47,043 nt of DNA from CAZTYW01 sp964617695 (GCA_964617695.1 CAZTYW010000009.1:1-47043), one strand, 5' to 3'. Positions 1 to 8,979 are shown, counted from the stretch's first letter. Notes: generated from the letters alone by a model not told the origin. Translations and numbers: made by a program.

Positions 1-2
1 CG

Positions 3-638
3 CCTTTCGTGTCTCTGGCCGCCATCAGGGAACTGACCGCAGGCACATCCATCGTGCTGGGGGCCCAGAACGTCTACTTTGAGGACAAGGGTGCCTTTAC
101 CGGTGAGGTCTCGCCACCGATGCTGGCCGGTGTCTGCACATACGTCATCCTGGGCCACTCCGAGCGGCGGCAGTACTTTGAAGAGGATGACGAAATGGTC
201 AATAAGAAGATTGCGGCAGCTTTGAGATTCGGCCTCAAGCCCATTCTGTGTGTTGGCGAGAGTCTGGAGGAGAACGAAGCAGGCAAAACGGAAGAGGTGG
301 TCACCCGGCAACTCAGCGGCGCCCTGAAGGGAGTTGAGTCGCCTCAAGACCTGGTTGTTGCCTATGAGCCGGTCTGGGCCATCGGCACGGGCAGAGCAGC
401 CACAGCGGAGGAGGCAAATGGCACCATTGGCCTCATCAGGAATACTCTGGCACAACTGTATGGCACGGACTTCGCTGAGAATGTGCGTATCCAATATGGC
501 GGCAGCGTCAACGGCGCGAACATCGCCAGCTTCGTGTCCCAGGCAGAAGTAGACGGCGCGCTGGTAGGAGGAGCCAGCCTGAAGGCAAGCGAGTTCCTGA
601 GCATCGTGGAACAGACGGCCAATGCAAAGAGCTTATGA
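3..638 (+). CDS. tpiA: Triosephosphate isomerase, 5' end cut by window
   Basis: Interconverts dihydroxyacetone phosphate and glyceraldehyde 3-phosphate in cytoplasmic glycolysis/gluconeogenesis. The visible part keeps the catalytic His motif LGHSERR, the catalytic Glu motif AYEPVWAIGTG with the flexible loop 6 that follows it, and the phosphate-binding YGGSV and GALVGGASL segments near the C-terminus. About 212 residues are present against about 250 for the family, so roughly 40 N-terminal residues lie upstream of the window. The GTG at position 9 is internal, not the start, because the frame is open to the window edge and reads through a conserved-looking segment. The stop overlaps the miaA start by 4 bases (ATGA), so the two are translationally coupled. 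Confidence 0.96.
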   Translation, partial: PFVSLAAIRELTAGTSIVLGAQNVYFEDKGAFTGEVSPPMLAGVCTYVILGHSERRQYFEEDDEMVNKKIAAALRFGLKPILCVGESLEENEAGKTEEVVTRQLSGALKGVESPQDLVVAYEPVWAIGTGRAATAEEANGTIGLIRNTLAQLYGTDFAENVRIQYGGSVNGANIASFVSQAEVDGALVGGASLKASEFLSIVEQTANAKSL

Positions 639-1555
639 ATCAGGTTGTTGGCATCGTAGGACCCACTGCCATAGGGAAGAGCGAGCTTGCTCTGTTCCTT
701 GCGCAGCAGCTTGATGGCGAGCTTGCAAACGCTGACAGCCGCCAGGTCTACCGCTACATGGACATCGGCACCGCTAAGCCCAGTCCTGAAGAACGCGCTT
801 CTGTTCCGCACCACCTCATCGATCTGATCGAGCCGAGCGACACTTTCAGCCTGGCCTTGTTTCAGAGACTGGCCTATGCTGCCATCGAAGACATCCTGTC
901 CCGGGGCAAACTCCCGCTCCTCATCGGAGGTACGGGCCTGTACTTCTGGGCCGTAGTGGAAGCCTGGCACGTACCCGAGGTCTCCCCGAACCCTGACCGC
1001 AGACGCCGGTTGGAGGAGATAGTGGCAGAACAGGGCGTGGAGCCACTGTACCATCAACTTCAAGAACTTGACCCGGAGGCTGCCAGGAAGATAGACCCCC
1101 GAAATGTTCGCCGCGTCATCCGGGCTCTCGAGGTCTGCGAGGCCACAAACACTCCTTTCTCTCAGCTTCAGGGCAAGAAACAGTCACCGTTTGACACTCT
1201 GATCCTGGGCCTGACCACCAGCAGGGAAGAGCTCTACAGGCGAATCGATGAACGAGCCGACAGAATGATAGAGCAGGGACTGGTGGCAGAAGTGGAGACT
1301 CTGGCAAAGATGGGCTACGGATTCGATCTCCCGGCCATGTCCAGCCTCGGGTACAAGCAGATTGGGCAGTATCTGCAGGGAGAAATTGATCTCCCTACAG
1401 CTATTCGGCAAATGAAGTTTCAGACACACCGCTTTGCACGGCACCAGTATGCCTGGTTTCACCTGAATGACCCGCGCATCCACTGGCTCGACATACAGGA
1501 TGACTTCCGGGACCAGGTCTTGCGCCTCGCCCGGGAGGGACTGGCGAATAAATGA
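635..1555 (+). CDS. miaA: tRNA dimethylallyltransferase MiaA
   Basis: Transfers a dimethylallyl group to N6 of A37 in tRNAs that read codons starting with U. The P-loop GPTAIGKS is at residues 9-16, followed by the family signature DSRQVYRYMDIGTAKP and, near residue 100, GGTGLYFWA. The C-terminal part has the family's QMKFQTHRFARHQYAWF-type segment. Length 306 aa is normal. The start overlaps tpiA by 4 bases and the stop overlaps the next gene by 4 bases, so tpiA-miaA-peptidase form one tightly coupled transcript. A tRNA-Ser(TGA), which reads UCA and is a typical MiaA substrate, lies 3.3 kb away. Confidence 0.97.
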   Translation: MNQVVGIVGPTAIGKSELALFLAQQLDGELANADSRQVYRYMDIGTAKPSPEERASVPHHLIDLIEPSDTFSLALFQRLAYAAIEDILSRGKLPLLIGGTGLYFWAVVEAWHVPEVSPNPDRRRRLEEIVAEQGVEPLYHQLQELDPEAARKIDPRNVRRVIRALEVCEATNTPFSQLQGKKQSPFDTLILGLTTSREELYRRIDERADRMIEQGLVAEVETLAKMGYGFDLPAMSSLGYKQIGQYLQGEIDLPTAIRQMKFQTHRFARHQYAWFHLNDPRIHWLDIQDDFRDQVLRLAREGLANK

Positions 1556-2673
1556 GGATGAAGGTCCTCGCCACCGTCCTTCTTGCCTTGATTGCCCTGG
1601 GCCCATTTGCCTGCCAGGAAGCCCCTGCAGATCAGGCCACCTATGTCAATCTGAATGGGTTCAGAGTTGGCTTGTATGATCCCCAGGTCGAATTCCCCAA
1701 CTCAATCAGCTTCGACCTCGCAGTTGAGGCTGAATCCGACATCTCCAGGATAGCTCTTCACTATCAGACGGAGAAGCTTAGCCCGGTCCCGGTTACCAGC
1801 ATAGTCTTCCCATCCTTCGAGACGGCTTCGGAGGCAAAGGCATCCTGGAAATGGGACATGCGGAAAACGGGCGGATTGCCCCCGGGAACCAGGATCAGGT
1901 ACTGGTGGGCCATCCAGGACGCAGAAGGGAATAGCGCTGAGACCGGCGTCGCCAGCGTGACCTTTGCTGATCAGCATCACGCCTGGGAAAGCCTCGCCAC
2001 AGACAGGATAACTCTGTACTGGTACCAGGGCAGCAGTTCCTTTGCCCAGCAACTGCTGAATGCTGCAGAAGGATCCCTTGACAGACTGGCCACAGAGATC
2101 GGCGCCGAGCTGTCCGATAGGGCACAAGTGTATGTATACGCCGGCACGCAAGACCTGCGCAACGCCATGATATACCCGCCTGAATGGACAGGGGGCGTTG
2201 CCTATACCGAATACGGAATAGTGGCCATCGGTATCTCCACGGACGACCTCGTCTGGGGCAAAAGGGCGATGGCCCACGAGCTGGCCCACCTGGTGGTACA
2301 CCGACTCGTCTACAGCGGTTACGACGTCGGGCTACCCACCTGGCTGGACGAGGGTCTGGCCATGTACATCGAAGGCGAATTGAGCAGTTACCTGACAGCC
2401 GTGTTAAACGACGCCGTCGCACACCAGGAGCTGTTCTCCATCAGGAGCCTGTGCGGGTCGTTCCCAACCGCGACCCAAGAAGCCTATCTGGCCTATGCCC
2501 AGAGCTACAGCCTGGTGGAGTTCCTGCTCCAGGAGGAAATGGGTGGCAAGGGAAATGTGCTGCAACTGCTCGACTGTTTCAAGCAGGGCAGCGGCTACGT
2601 TGATGCGCTGGACCAGGTGTACGGCCTCGACATAGACCAACTGGACGGCCTGTGGCGCCAGTACGTTGGCTAA
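1552..2673 (+). CDS. Putative lipoprotein, gluzincin-type metallopeptidase (peptidase MA-like)
   Basis: The 373-residue protein has an N-terminal hydrophobic signal ending in a Cys (C21) within GPFAC, a plausible but imperfect lipobox, so it is probably exported and membrane anchored. The catalytic signature HELAH is at residues 242-246, with a downstream WLDEGLAMYIEGE segment whose E267 fits the third zinc ligand of gluzincins. This pattern is that of the peptidase_MA-like domain. Residues about 45-140 look like a beta-rich N-terminal domain. The start overlaps miaA by 4 bases; a second ATG two codons on (1558) is an alternative. The substrate cannot be read from the sequence. The family call is good; peptidase activity is inferred. 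Confidence 0.8.
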   Translation: MRMKVLATVLLALIALGPFACQEAPADQATYVNLNGFRVGLYDPQVEFPNSISFDLAVEAESDISRIALHYQTEKLSPVPVTSIVFPSFETASEAKASWKWDMRKTGGLPPGTRIRYWWAIQDAEGNSAETGVASVTFADQHHAWESLATDRITLYWYQGSSSFAQQLLNAAEGSLDRLATEIGAELSDRAQVYVYAGTQDLRNAMIYPPEWTGGVAYTEYGIVAIGISTDDLVWGKRAMAHELAHLVVHRLVYSGYDVGLPTWLDEGLAMYIEGELSSYLTAVLNDAVAHQELFSIRSLCGSFPTATQEAYLAYAQSYSLVEFLLQEEMGGKGNVLQLLDCFKQGSGYVDALDQVYGLDIDQLDGLWRQYVG

Positions 2674-2722
2674 CAGGGCCAACAAGCCTGACTCATGACA
2701 GACTGCTGGAGAAGAGTGAAGA

Positions 2723-4321
2723 ATGCGTAAACCGAGCCTGACACTGCTGGCCCTGGTGGCAATTGTCAGCGCATTGTTTGCGGGCCAGGGCTGCACCCAG
2801 CCGTCAGGCCAACAAGACATTTCAATACCGCAGAAGGATACCCTGACCCTTTTTGACACCGGCCCCATCACCCTCGATCCCGCCATCTCACAGGAGTCCA
2901 CCTCTCACACCTACGTCATGCAGATCTTCAGCGGCCTGGTCAGACTCGACCAGAATATGGAACCCGTTGGAGACATAGCCGAAGAGTGGGAAATGGCCGG
3001 CGGAGGTACAGTCTACACCTTTCATCTGCTTCAAAACGCCACCTTTCACGACGGGAAGCAGATTACGGCGCGAGACTTCAAGTACTCATGGGAGCGGGCC
3101 TGTCGTCCCGAGACCGGCTCACCCACGGCATCCACTTACCTGAACGACATTGTCGGAGCCAGGCAAGTGCTCGACGGCCAGGCGCAGGAGATCGTGGGCA
3201 TAAACGTCGTAGATGACTACACGCTGCAGGTCACTATCGATGCCCCCAAGGCTTACTTTCTGGCCAAAATGACTTATCCGGTGGCCTTCGTCGTGGACCA
3301 GTCCAACGTAGCAGCAGGCGAGGAATGGTGGCGGGCGCCCAATGGCAGCGGCCCTTTCAAGCTAGAGGCATGGAGAGAAGACCAGCTTCTCATTCTTGAG
3401 CGCAATGAGCTTTACTACCGGGATAAGGCCGGCGTGGAACACATTGTCTTCCTGCTCTGGGGCGGCGTGCCAATGCAAATGTATGAGAACGGCGAGATTG
3501 ATGTCACCTACGTCTCTCTGGGCAATCTGGAACGCGCTCTGGACCAAAGCAATCCCCTGCACGACGAACTGATGGTATTCCCAGAGCTGAGCATCACCTT
3601 CATCGGCTTCAACTGTACCGGGCAGCCCTTCGACCATGCCGACGTGCGCCTCGCCCTGTGCCACGCCGTAGACAGACAGGGGCTGGTAACTCAGTTCCTG
3701 AAGGACTCGGTGACTGCAGCCGGCTGCATTCTGCCGCCGGGTATGCCGGGCCACAGCGACGAAGTCACCGGGCCTGGCTACGACCTCGAGCAGGCAGCAG
3801 CACTGCTTTCGCAGGCCGGATACAGCAACACAACCGCCTTCCCATCCGTCGTGTTCAGCGCGCCCGGTGAGGGCTGCAACGTGGCCAGTTGGCTCACGGC
3901 AATCCTGTGGGGTTGGAATCAGGACCTTGACGTACCTTGCGAAGTAGTGCAACTGGAGTCCGAAGCGTACTTCTACCGGCTCGACGAGGAACTGGGCGAC
4001 ATGTTTCTGTTTGGCTGGGTGGCCGACTATCCCGACCCGCAGAACTTCCTGGAGGTCCTGTTTCACAGCGACAGCGTCAACAACTACGCCAACTACAGCA
4101 ACCCGCAGGTCGACGCTCTGCTGGAACAGGCGGCAGTGGAGCAGGATACCAGCACCCGCTTTGATCTCTACCGCCAGGCAGAGCAACTGATCGTCAGCGA
4201 CGGGGCCTGTATCCCTCTGTGGTTCGGCATCAACTACGTGCTGATCAAGCCTCACGTCAAAGGGTACACACTCAATCCCCTTGGCATTCCTCTGCTCGCC
4301 CAGGTGTCAGTAGAGGAATAG
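2723..4321 (+). CDS. Peptide-type ABC transporter substrate-binding lipoprotein (family 5)
   Basis: This 532-residue extracytoplasmic solute-binding protein resembles OppA/DppA (SBP_bac_5). The signal peptide ends in the lipobox-like FAGQGC with C24 as the lipidated Cys. Family landmarks include the early DTGPITLDPAISQEST segment, the TFHLLQNATFHDGKQITARD block near residue 105, the VRLALCHAVDRQGLV block near residue 310 and a C-terminal PLWFGINYVL block. The start is supported by an upstream GGAGAAGAG. No permease or ATPase genes are adjacent, so the partner transporter must be elsewhere or the protein acts as a free receptor. The ligand is probably peptide or nickel-peptide, but this is not determined. 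Confidence 0.9.
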   Translation: MRKPSLTLLALVAIVSALFAGQGCTQPSGQQDISIPQKDTLTLFDTGPITLDPAISQESTSHTYVMQIFSGLVRLDQNMEPVGDIAEEWEMAGGGTVYTFHLLQNATFHDGKQITARDFKYSWERACRPETGSPTASTYLNDIVGARQVLDGQAQEIVGINVVDDYTLQVTIDAPKAYFLAKMTYPVAFVVDQSNVAAGEEWWRAPNGSGPFKLEAWREDQLLILERNELYYRDKAGVEHIVFLLWGGVPMQMYENGEIDVTYVSLGNLERALDQSNPLHDELMVFPELSITFIGFNCTGQPFDHADVRLALCHAVDRQGLVTQFLKDSVTAAGCILPPGMPGHSDEVTGPGYDLEQAAALLSQAGYSNTTAFPSVVFSAPGEGCNVASWLTAILWGWNQDLDVPCEVVQLESEAYFYRLDEELGDMFLFGWVADYPDPQNFLEVLFHSDSVNNYANYSNPQVDALLEQAAVEQDTSTRFDLYRQAEQLIVSDGACIPLWFGINYVLIKPHVKGYTLNPLGIPLLAQVSVEE

Positions 4322-4334
4322 ACACAGAACCAGA

Positions 4335-4358
4335 CAGCCAGTCATACAGCACTGGCTG
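4335..4358 (+). terminator. Hairpin after the binding-protein gene
   Basis: An 8-bp perfect inverted repeat, CAGCCAGT and ACTGGCTG with an 8-base loop, begins 14 bases after the stop of the plus-strand binding protein. It overlaps the last codons of the convergent minus-strand gene. There is no T tract, so it is only a candidate transcript end. Confidence 0.35.
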
Positions 4359-4683
4359 GGATACTGGGATTGACGCTGGGCTGTTGTGACTGGCGGCCTG
4401 TCTCCCCTGCCAATCGATATGCATCGAACACCTGCCAAGTCCAGAAGATAACACCATAGAAAGAGAAAGCGTCATGTAGCAGTCTTGGCAGGGTATAGCC
4501 AAAGAAAGTCTCGGGGACGGTACTTGACGTTGCGAAGACACTCAGCCAGATCGCATTCAGATTCCCAACGATTATGACAGCAATCAGAATAGCTGCACCG
4601 CGTTCTGCTTTCCTGGCATAGATTTGTCCCCCACCTGGAACCAATAGAGATAAGAGACCAGCCAGGAACATCTTGCGATTCAT
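4342..4683 (-). CDS. Small membrane protein, TM2/DUF5683-like
   Basis: The 113-residue protein has a first hydrophobic segment LLSLLVPGGGQIYARK at residues 10-25, which resembles the P-G-G-G-Q-x-Y turn of TM2-like and DUF5683 proteins, a second membrane segment near residues 30-52 and a third near 75-92 (FYGVIFWTWQVFDAYR). The C-terminal tail is Ser/Pro/Gln rich and looks disordered. The gene is single and convergent to the binding-protein gene. No function is assigned for this group. The upstream ribosome site is weak. Coding status is supported mainly by the recognisable motif and membrane pattern. Confidence 0.6.
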   Translation of the reverse strand: MNRKMFLAGLLSLLVPGGGQIYARKAERGAAILIAVIIVGNLNAIWLSVFATSSTVPETFFGYTLPRLLHDAFSFYGVIFWTWQVFDAYRLAGETGRQSQQPSVNPSIPASAV

Positions 4684-4898
4684 AATATCTACGTCCCCGC
4701 TCCAGAATATCTTACCGAGACTCTACTGCGTATGACTCTCGTCTGTGCGACGTATCTCCCAGAATGGACTCACAGCTAGAAGGTGGCTTGTTGCTGGATG
4801 TTTACAGGCGAAAGAAGAATGGGCTTACACATCAAGAAATTGATTTGAAGCCCAATCAGGCTGGCGGGATCTCGCTCCCTGGCGAGCCATTTTCCAAC

Positions 4899-4989
4899 TG
4901 GCGGAGGGGGTGGGATTCGAACCCACGGCCCTGAAAATCAGGGCAACGGTTTTCAAGACCGCCTCCATAAACCGCTCGGACACCCCTCC
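4899..4989 (-). tRNA. tRNA-Ser (anticodon TGA)
   Basis: Read on the minus strand, the acceptor arm GGAGGGG pairs fully with CCCCTCC. The anticodon stem GCGGT/ACCGT closes the loop CTTGAAA, giving anticodon TGA (reads UCA). A long variable arm is formed by GCCCTGA and TCAGGGC-type complementary sequence, as class II tRNA-Ser needs. The T arm carries GGTTCGAATCC. The discriminator is G and the 3' CCA is encoded (4899-4901). The 91-base length including CCA is typical. Confidence 0.96.
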
Positions 4990-4998
4990 CGCCTTCGG

Positions 4999-5027
4999 AT
5001 TATACGTCACCATGCCGGAATTTCCAA
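4999..5027 (-). promoter_or_regulatory. Sigma-70 promoter for tRNA-Ser
   Basis: On the minus strand TTGGAA is followed after 17 bases by a perfect TATAAT, ending 10 bases before the mature tRNA 5' end. Confidence 0.75.
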
Positions 5028-5080
5028 AGATCAGAATCCATCCGTCGCTTGCCGCACCGAAGGCGCGCGTCGAGCCCCGA

Positions 5081-5109
5081 TTGCGTTGAGGGTCTGAGGC
5101 CGATATCAT
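5081..5109 (+). promoter_or_regulatory. Candidate promoter for flavoprotein gene
   Basis: TTGCGT, a 17-base spacer and TATCAT (5 of 6 matches at -10) lie 29 bases before the start at 5138, divergent from the tRNA-Ser promoter. The -35 box is weak. Confidence 0.45.
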
Positions 5110-5137
5110 TGCATTCAGCAAGCCCGTAGGAGGAGCC

Positions 5138-5809
5138 ATGGAGATCAAAGTCCTGGGAGTATGCGGCAGCCCCATCAAGGGTGGCAACACCGAAGTCTTT
5201 CTCAGCGAGGCGCTCAAGACTGCAGAGGCTTTGGGCAGCGTGACCACAGACCTGATAAGCCTGGCCGGCAAGCAGATCGCAGACTGCCGCCACTGCAACT
5301 GGTGCCTGACAAAACAGGAGGAAGGCAGGTTCTGCGCCATAAAGGACGACATGCTGGACATGTACCCGATGGTCCTTCAGGCGGACGTCCTGCTCACGGC
5401 TACACCAGCATATACCGGCCGCCTCTCGGGGTACACGGCTACCTTCCTGGACAGGTTCCGGTGTCTCGTACTGGGCAAGCACTACAAAGGGGTGCTGGGC
5501 CACAAGGTCGGCGGCGCATTCGCCGTGGCCTGGTTCAGGAACGCGGGACTCGAGACCACACTGCTCAGCATCATCTCGTCTTTCCTCATGTGGGGAATGG
5601 TAGTAGTCAGCCCGGGCGAAGGCGGCTGCCAGTTCGGCGCCGCCGCTGTGTCTACCGAGGGAGGCAGCGGAAAATTCGATCCGAAGGACAGGCTGGGAGT
5701 GCTGAAAGATGAACTGGGCATGAAGTCAGCCCGTGTTCTGGCCAGACGCTGTATCCAGACCACGCGCACGCTGAAGGCAGGAAGGGAAGCACTCAGAGAA
5801 GGAACCTAG
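5138..5809 (+). CDS. Flavodoxin-fold NAD(P)H-dependent FMN oxidoreductase, Isf-like
   Basis: The 223-residue protein begins with the FMN phosphate-binding loop GSPIKGGNT (residues 10-18) of the NADPH-dependent FMN reductase / iron-sulfur flavoprotein group. A compact cysteine set C50-x2-C53-x2-C56-x9-C66 resembles the [4Fe-4S] motif of Isf proteins, so it may carry FMN plus a cluster and act as an electron carrier or oxygen-detoxifying reductase in an anaerobe. ATPAYTGRLSGYTATFLDR (residues 88-106) is the usual second flavin loop. The start has GGAGGAG about 6 bases upstream. The gene is monocistronic. Physiological electron partners are not visible. Confidence 0.87.
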   Translation: MEIKVLGVCGSPIKGGNTEVFLSEALKTAEALGSVTTDLISLAGKQIADCRHCNWCLTKQEEGRFCAIKDDMLDMYPMVLQADVLLTATPAYTGRLSGYTATFLDRFRCLVLGKHYKGVLGHKVGGAFAVAWFRNAGLETTLLSIISSFLMWGMVVVSPGEGGCQFGAAAVSTEGGSGKFDPKDRLGVLKDELGMKSARVLARRCIQTTRTLKAGREALREGT

Positions 5810-5863
5810 CAGTCAGTCCAAGCCGCGGCGCGTACCCAGGCCACGCAAGGCGGTGGCCACCGT

Positions 5864-7156
5864 CTAACCCGGCCCGGCTATGACCTCCACCCCCCTCATG
5901 TAGGGCAGCAGCGCCTCCGGCACCCTAACGCTGCCATCAGCCTGCTGATAGTTCTCCAGTACGGCAATGACAACCCGTGGCAGGGCCAGCCCCGAACCGT
6001 TCAGGGTATGCACGAACTCGGGTTTGGCGCCGGGCTGCGGCCTGTAGCGAATACCAGCCCGTCGCGCCTGAAAATCAGTGCAGTTGCTGCAACTGCTCAC
6101 CTCCAGCCACTCCTGGCAACCCGGGGCCCACATCTCGATATCGTATGACTTGGCAGAGGCAAAGCCCAGGTCACCCGTGCATAGCTGCACCACGCGGTAG
6201 GCAATTCCCAGTCTGCGGCACACCTCTTCCGCGTCAGCTACCATCCCCTCGAGTTCCTCAAAGGAATGCTCGGGTTCGGTGAACTTGTAGAGCTCGACCT
6301 TGTCGAACTGGTGTCCCCGCTTGATACCACGCGTGTCACGGCCCGCCGCCATTTTCTCACGCCGGAAGCAGGCACTGTAGGCCACATAGCGCAGGGGCAG
6401 GGTTCCCGGCTCCAGTATCTCTTCCCGGTGGACGTTGGTCAGGGGCACCTCGGCAGTGGGGATAAACCACAGATCGTCTTCCTCGTCATGGTACAGGTTG
6501 TCGGCAAACTTTGGCAGATTGGACGAGCCGATCATGCAATCTCGCTTCACCATGTAAGGAGGATAGATCTCGGTATACCCGTGCTCTCTGACGTGAAGGT
6601 CGAGCATGAAGGCAATCAGCGCCCGCTGCAGCAGTGCCCCCAGTCCCCTCAGCAGGTAGAAGCGGGTGCCACTCAGCTTCACCCCCCTGGCGAAATCAAT
6701 GATATCCAGGGACTCGCCAAGCTCCCAGTGAGGCAACGGCGTGAAATCGAACCGGGGTACCTCACCCCAGCTTCGCACTACCTGGTTGTCACTCTCGTCC
6801 TGCCCGGTGGGGACACTGGCATCAGGAATGTTGGGTATGCGAAGCAGCAAGTCCCGCAAGCTATCATCCACCTTCTCAACCTGAGCCTCAACAGACTTGA
6901 TCTGCTCCCGCATGTCTCCCAATGCACGGGCCAGGTCCTGCAACTCCGTTCCTGGCTCGTCCGCCCCGCCTTTGATGCTGGCATACCTCTTACTCTCCTG
7001 CTTCTGCTGCGCTCTCATCGTCTCACCTTCGGTCAACAGTCTGCGGCGCTGCTCGTCCAGGGCAAGGATGTCGTCGAGCGGCGCGCTGTCGCGGCGCTTG
7101 TCCAGTGCCTCCCGCACCAGGTCCGGATTTTGCCTCACGAACTGGATACTCAGCAT
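5864..7156 (-). CDS. serS: Seryl-tRNA synthetase
   Basis: Charges tRNA-Ser. The N-terminal residues 1-110 form the long coiled-coil arm (start MLSIQFVRQNPDLVREAL) that grips the variable arm of tRNA-Ser. The class II core follows, with motif 2 FRREKMAAGRDTRGIKRGHQ and the typical EMWAPGCQEWLEVSSCSNC segment. Motif 3 lies in the LNGSGLALPRVVIAVLENYQ segment. Length 430 aa is normal. It follows lysS by 18 bases on the same strand, so the two synthetases share a transcript. The tRNA-Ser gene is about 0.9 kb downstream. Confidence 0.98.
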   Translation of the reverse strand: MLSIQFVRQNPDLVREALDKRRDSAPLDDILALDEQRRRLLTEGETMRAQQKQESKRYASIKGGADEPGTELQDLARALGDMREQIKSVEAQVEKVDDSLRDLLLRIPNIPDASVPTGQDESDNQVVRSWGEVPRFDFTPLPHWELGESLDIIDFARGVKLSGTRFYLLRGLGALLQRALIAFMLDLHVREHGYTEIYPPYMVKRDCMIGSSNLPKFADNLYHDEEDDLWFIPTAEVPLTNVHREEILEPGTLPLRYVAYSACFRREKMAAGRDTRGIKRGHQFDKVELYKFTEPEHSFEELEGMVADAEEVCRRLGIAYRVVQLCTGDLGFASAKSYDIEMWAPGCQEWLEVSSCSNCTDFQARRAGIRYRPQPGAKPEFVHTLNGSGLALPRVVIAVLENYQQADGSVRVPEALLPYMRGVEVIAGPG

Positions 7157-7174
7157 TTTTCTGTGAACGCCAGC

Positions 7175-8656
7175 CTACTGCTTCGACTTCAACTGCGGAA
7201 AGAGTATCACCTCTCGGATAGACTGCTGGTTGGTGAGAAGCATTACCAGGCGGTCGATGCCCACGCCCAGACCGCCGGTTGGGGGCATCCCATGCCTCAA
7301 GGCCGTTATAAAGTCCTCCTGGTACCGCTCCGCCTCCTGATCCCCGAACTTGACCCGCCAGTCTTCCTGAACCCTGAAGCGGTCCGCCTGCTCCACCGGG
7401 TCGTTGAGCTCGGTGAAGGCGTTGGCAATCTCCATACCAGCCACAAAGGCTTCGAACCGCTCCACCAGCGTGGGATTGTCCGGCTTGTTCTTGGCCAGTG
7501 GCGTAGTCTCAGCCGGATAGTCATAGAGGAAAGTGGGCTGAACGATTCCTGGCTCAACGCAGGTCGACACCAGCTTGTCCACCAGGTAAGCCGGACTCAG
7601 GCTGTCCTCCAACTCCATGCCCACCGCCTGCATCGCAGTGCGCAACTCCTGAGGCCCTGCCTTCAGGCATTCCTCAAAATCGACACCGCACGCGTCAATT
7701 ACCGCCTGCCGCAACGTGATGCGCCTCCAGGGCGGAGCAAAGTCAATCGTCTCTCCACCGTAGCTCATGCTGGTCGTGCCCAGTACCTCCTGGGCCACCT
7801 GGGAGACCATCTGCTCGACCATGTTCATCACATCATTGTAGTCGGCATAGGCCTCATAGCTTTCCAGCGTAGTAAACTCAGGGTTGTGCCTGGTGGATAT
7901 GCCTTCGTTGCGGAAGATGCGCCCGATCTCGTAGACCCTGTCGAAGCCGCCGACAATGAGCCGCTTCAGGTACAGCTCGGTGGCTATGCGCAGGTACAGC
8001 TCCTCGTCCAGAGCCTCGTGGTGCGTTACGAAGGGGTGGGCCCTGGCCCCACCGGGCACAGGCTGGAGAATCGGGGTCTCCACCTCGACGAAGCCGCGGC
8101 CATCCAGGAAGCGGCGCATAGCGGCGATCACCCGGCTGCGCACCAGGAATGTCTCCCTCACGGGCTCGTTGGAGATAAGATCGAGGTAACGCTGGCGATA
8201 GCGTTTCTCGACGTCCACCAGTCCGTGCCATTTCTCAGGCAGAGGCTCAAGCGACTTGGCCAGGATGGCCAGATCGGAGACCTTCATCGTAACCTCGCCG
8301 CTCTTCGTGCGGAATAGCCCCCCACTGACACCGACGAAATCCCCGATATCCAGGTCTTCGACTAACCCATACCTGTCGTCACCCAGCTCATCTCTGCGGA
8401 AGTAGGCCTGAATCTTCCCCGAACCGTCCCGGAGGTCAACGAAGGTGGCCTTACCCATACCCCGATAGGCTACAATGCGCCCGGCGAGGGCAAACGAAGA
8501 ACCGGCAGTTACCCTGTCCTGCTCAAACAGCTCCCTTGCCTCAGCCACAGTGTGCGTGCGATGGTAAGAGTTGGGGTAGGGGTTGATGCCGCGTTGACGC
8601 AGGCGGTGCAGCTTCTCCAGCCTCTGCTGCGTTATGCTTTCAAGCCTCTTGCTCAT
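7175..8656 (-). CDS. lysS: Lysyl-tRNA synthetase, class II
   Basis: Charges tRNA-Lys. Residues about 55-150 form the OB-fold anticodon domain (LAGRIVAYRGMGKATFVDLRDGSG). The class II catalytic core shows motif 2 (FRNEGISTRHNPEFTTLE) and motif 3 (GLGVGIDRLVMLLTNQQSIR) with the ending VILFPQLKSKQ. Length 493 aa fits LysRS-II. It is the first gene of the lysS-serS operon, with a clear promoter 33-62 bases upstream. Confidence 0.98.
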   Translation of the reverse strand: MSKRLESITQQRLEKLHRLRQRGINPYPNSYHRTHTVAEARELFEQDRVTAGSSFALAGRIVAYRGMGKATFVDLRDGSGKIQAYFRRDELGDDRYGLVEDLDIGDFVGVSGGLFRTKSGEVTMKVSDLAILAKSLEPLPEKWHGLVDVEKRYRQRYLDLISNEPVRETFLVRSRVIAAMRRFLDGRGFVEVETPILQPVPGGARAHPFVTHHEALDEELYLRIATELYLKRLIVGGFDRVYEIGRIFRNEGISTRHNPEFTTLESYEAYADYNDVMNMVEQMVSQVAQEVLGTTSMSYGGETIDFAPPWRRITLRQAVIDACGVDFEECLKAGPQELRTAMQAVGMELEDSLSPAYLVDKLVSTCVEPGIVQPTFLYDYPAETTPLAKNKPDNPTLVERFEAFVAGMEIANAFTELNDPVEQADRFRVQEDWRVKFGDQEAERYQEDFITALRHGMPPTGGLGVGIDRLVMLLTNQQSIREVILFPQLKSKQ

Positions 8657-8688
8657 TCGTCTGTATCCGCCAGCGATTAAGTAGCGAT

Positions 8689-8718
8689 ATTATAAGGTAT
8701 GCCTTTCGCACGTTGCAA
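8689..8718 (-). promoter_or_regulatory. Promoter of lysS-serS
   Basis: On the minus strand TTGCAA, an 18-base spacer and a perfect TATAAT lie shortly before lysS. The gap 8657-8979 between lysS and the ATP synthase operon holds this promoter and a weaker divergent one; no gene is credible there. Confidence 0.7.
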
Positions 8719-8805
8719 AGGTGTTATCAGGTGGGTGCTGCCAGATTCTCGCTCGCCCTTGACACCGCTCAGGACTGGCTAGCAGTCGAAGAATGCCCGC
8801 GATTA

Positions 8806-8834
8806 TGGCCAGATGTCTGCAAAGCCACTACAAT
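8806..8834 (+). promoter_or_regulatory. Candidate promoter of the ATP synthase operon
   Basis: TGGCCA (4 of 6), a 17-base spacer and TACAAT (5 of 6) point toward atpZ, leaving a leader of about 140 bases. Another TTGACA at 8759 has no convincing -10 partner. Confidence 0.4.
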
Positions 8835-8979
8835 AAGGGAGGGCGATCGGCAAGGGGCGCCTGAGGCGGTGTTGCGGTCGGGCGGGGCTATCGTGTGAAC
8901 CCTTCGCTTCCACATCACTGGGCGGCCACCGCCCAGGCTTCTCGTGTGTCGGGCAACAGTATGGTTTGGGCAGGACAGG

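Noticed and set aside
6266..8317. Open frame of 683 codons on the plus strand
   Set aside because: It is wholly antisense to serS and lysS, which carry class II synthetase motifs. Long antisense frames are expected in GC-rich genes of this codon bias.
8713..8898. 61-codon ORF between lysS and atpZ
   Set aside because: No ribosome site and no motif. It spans the candidate promoter of the ATP synthase operon.
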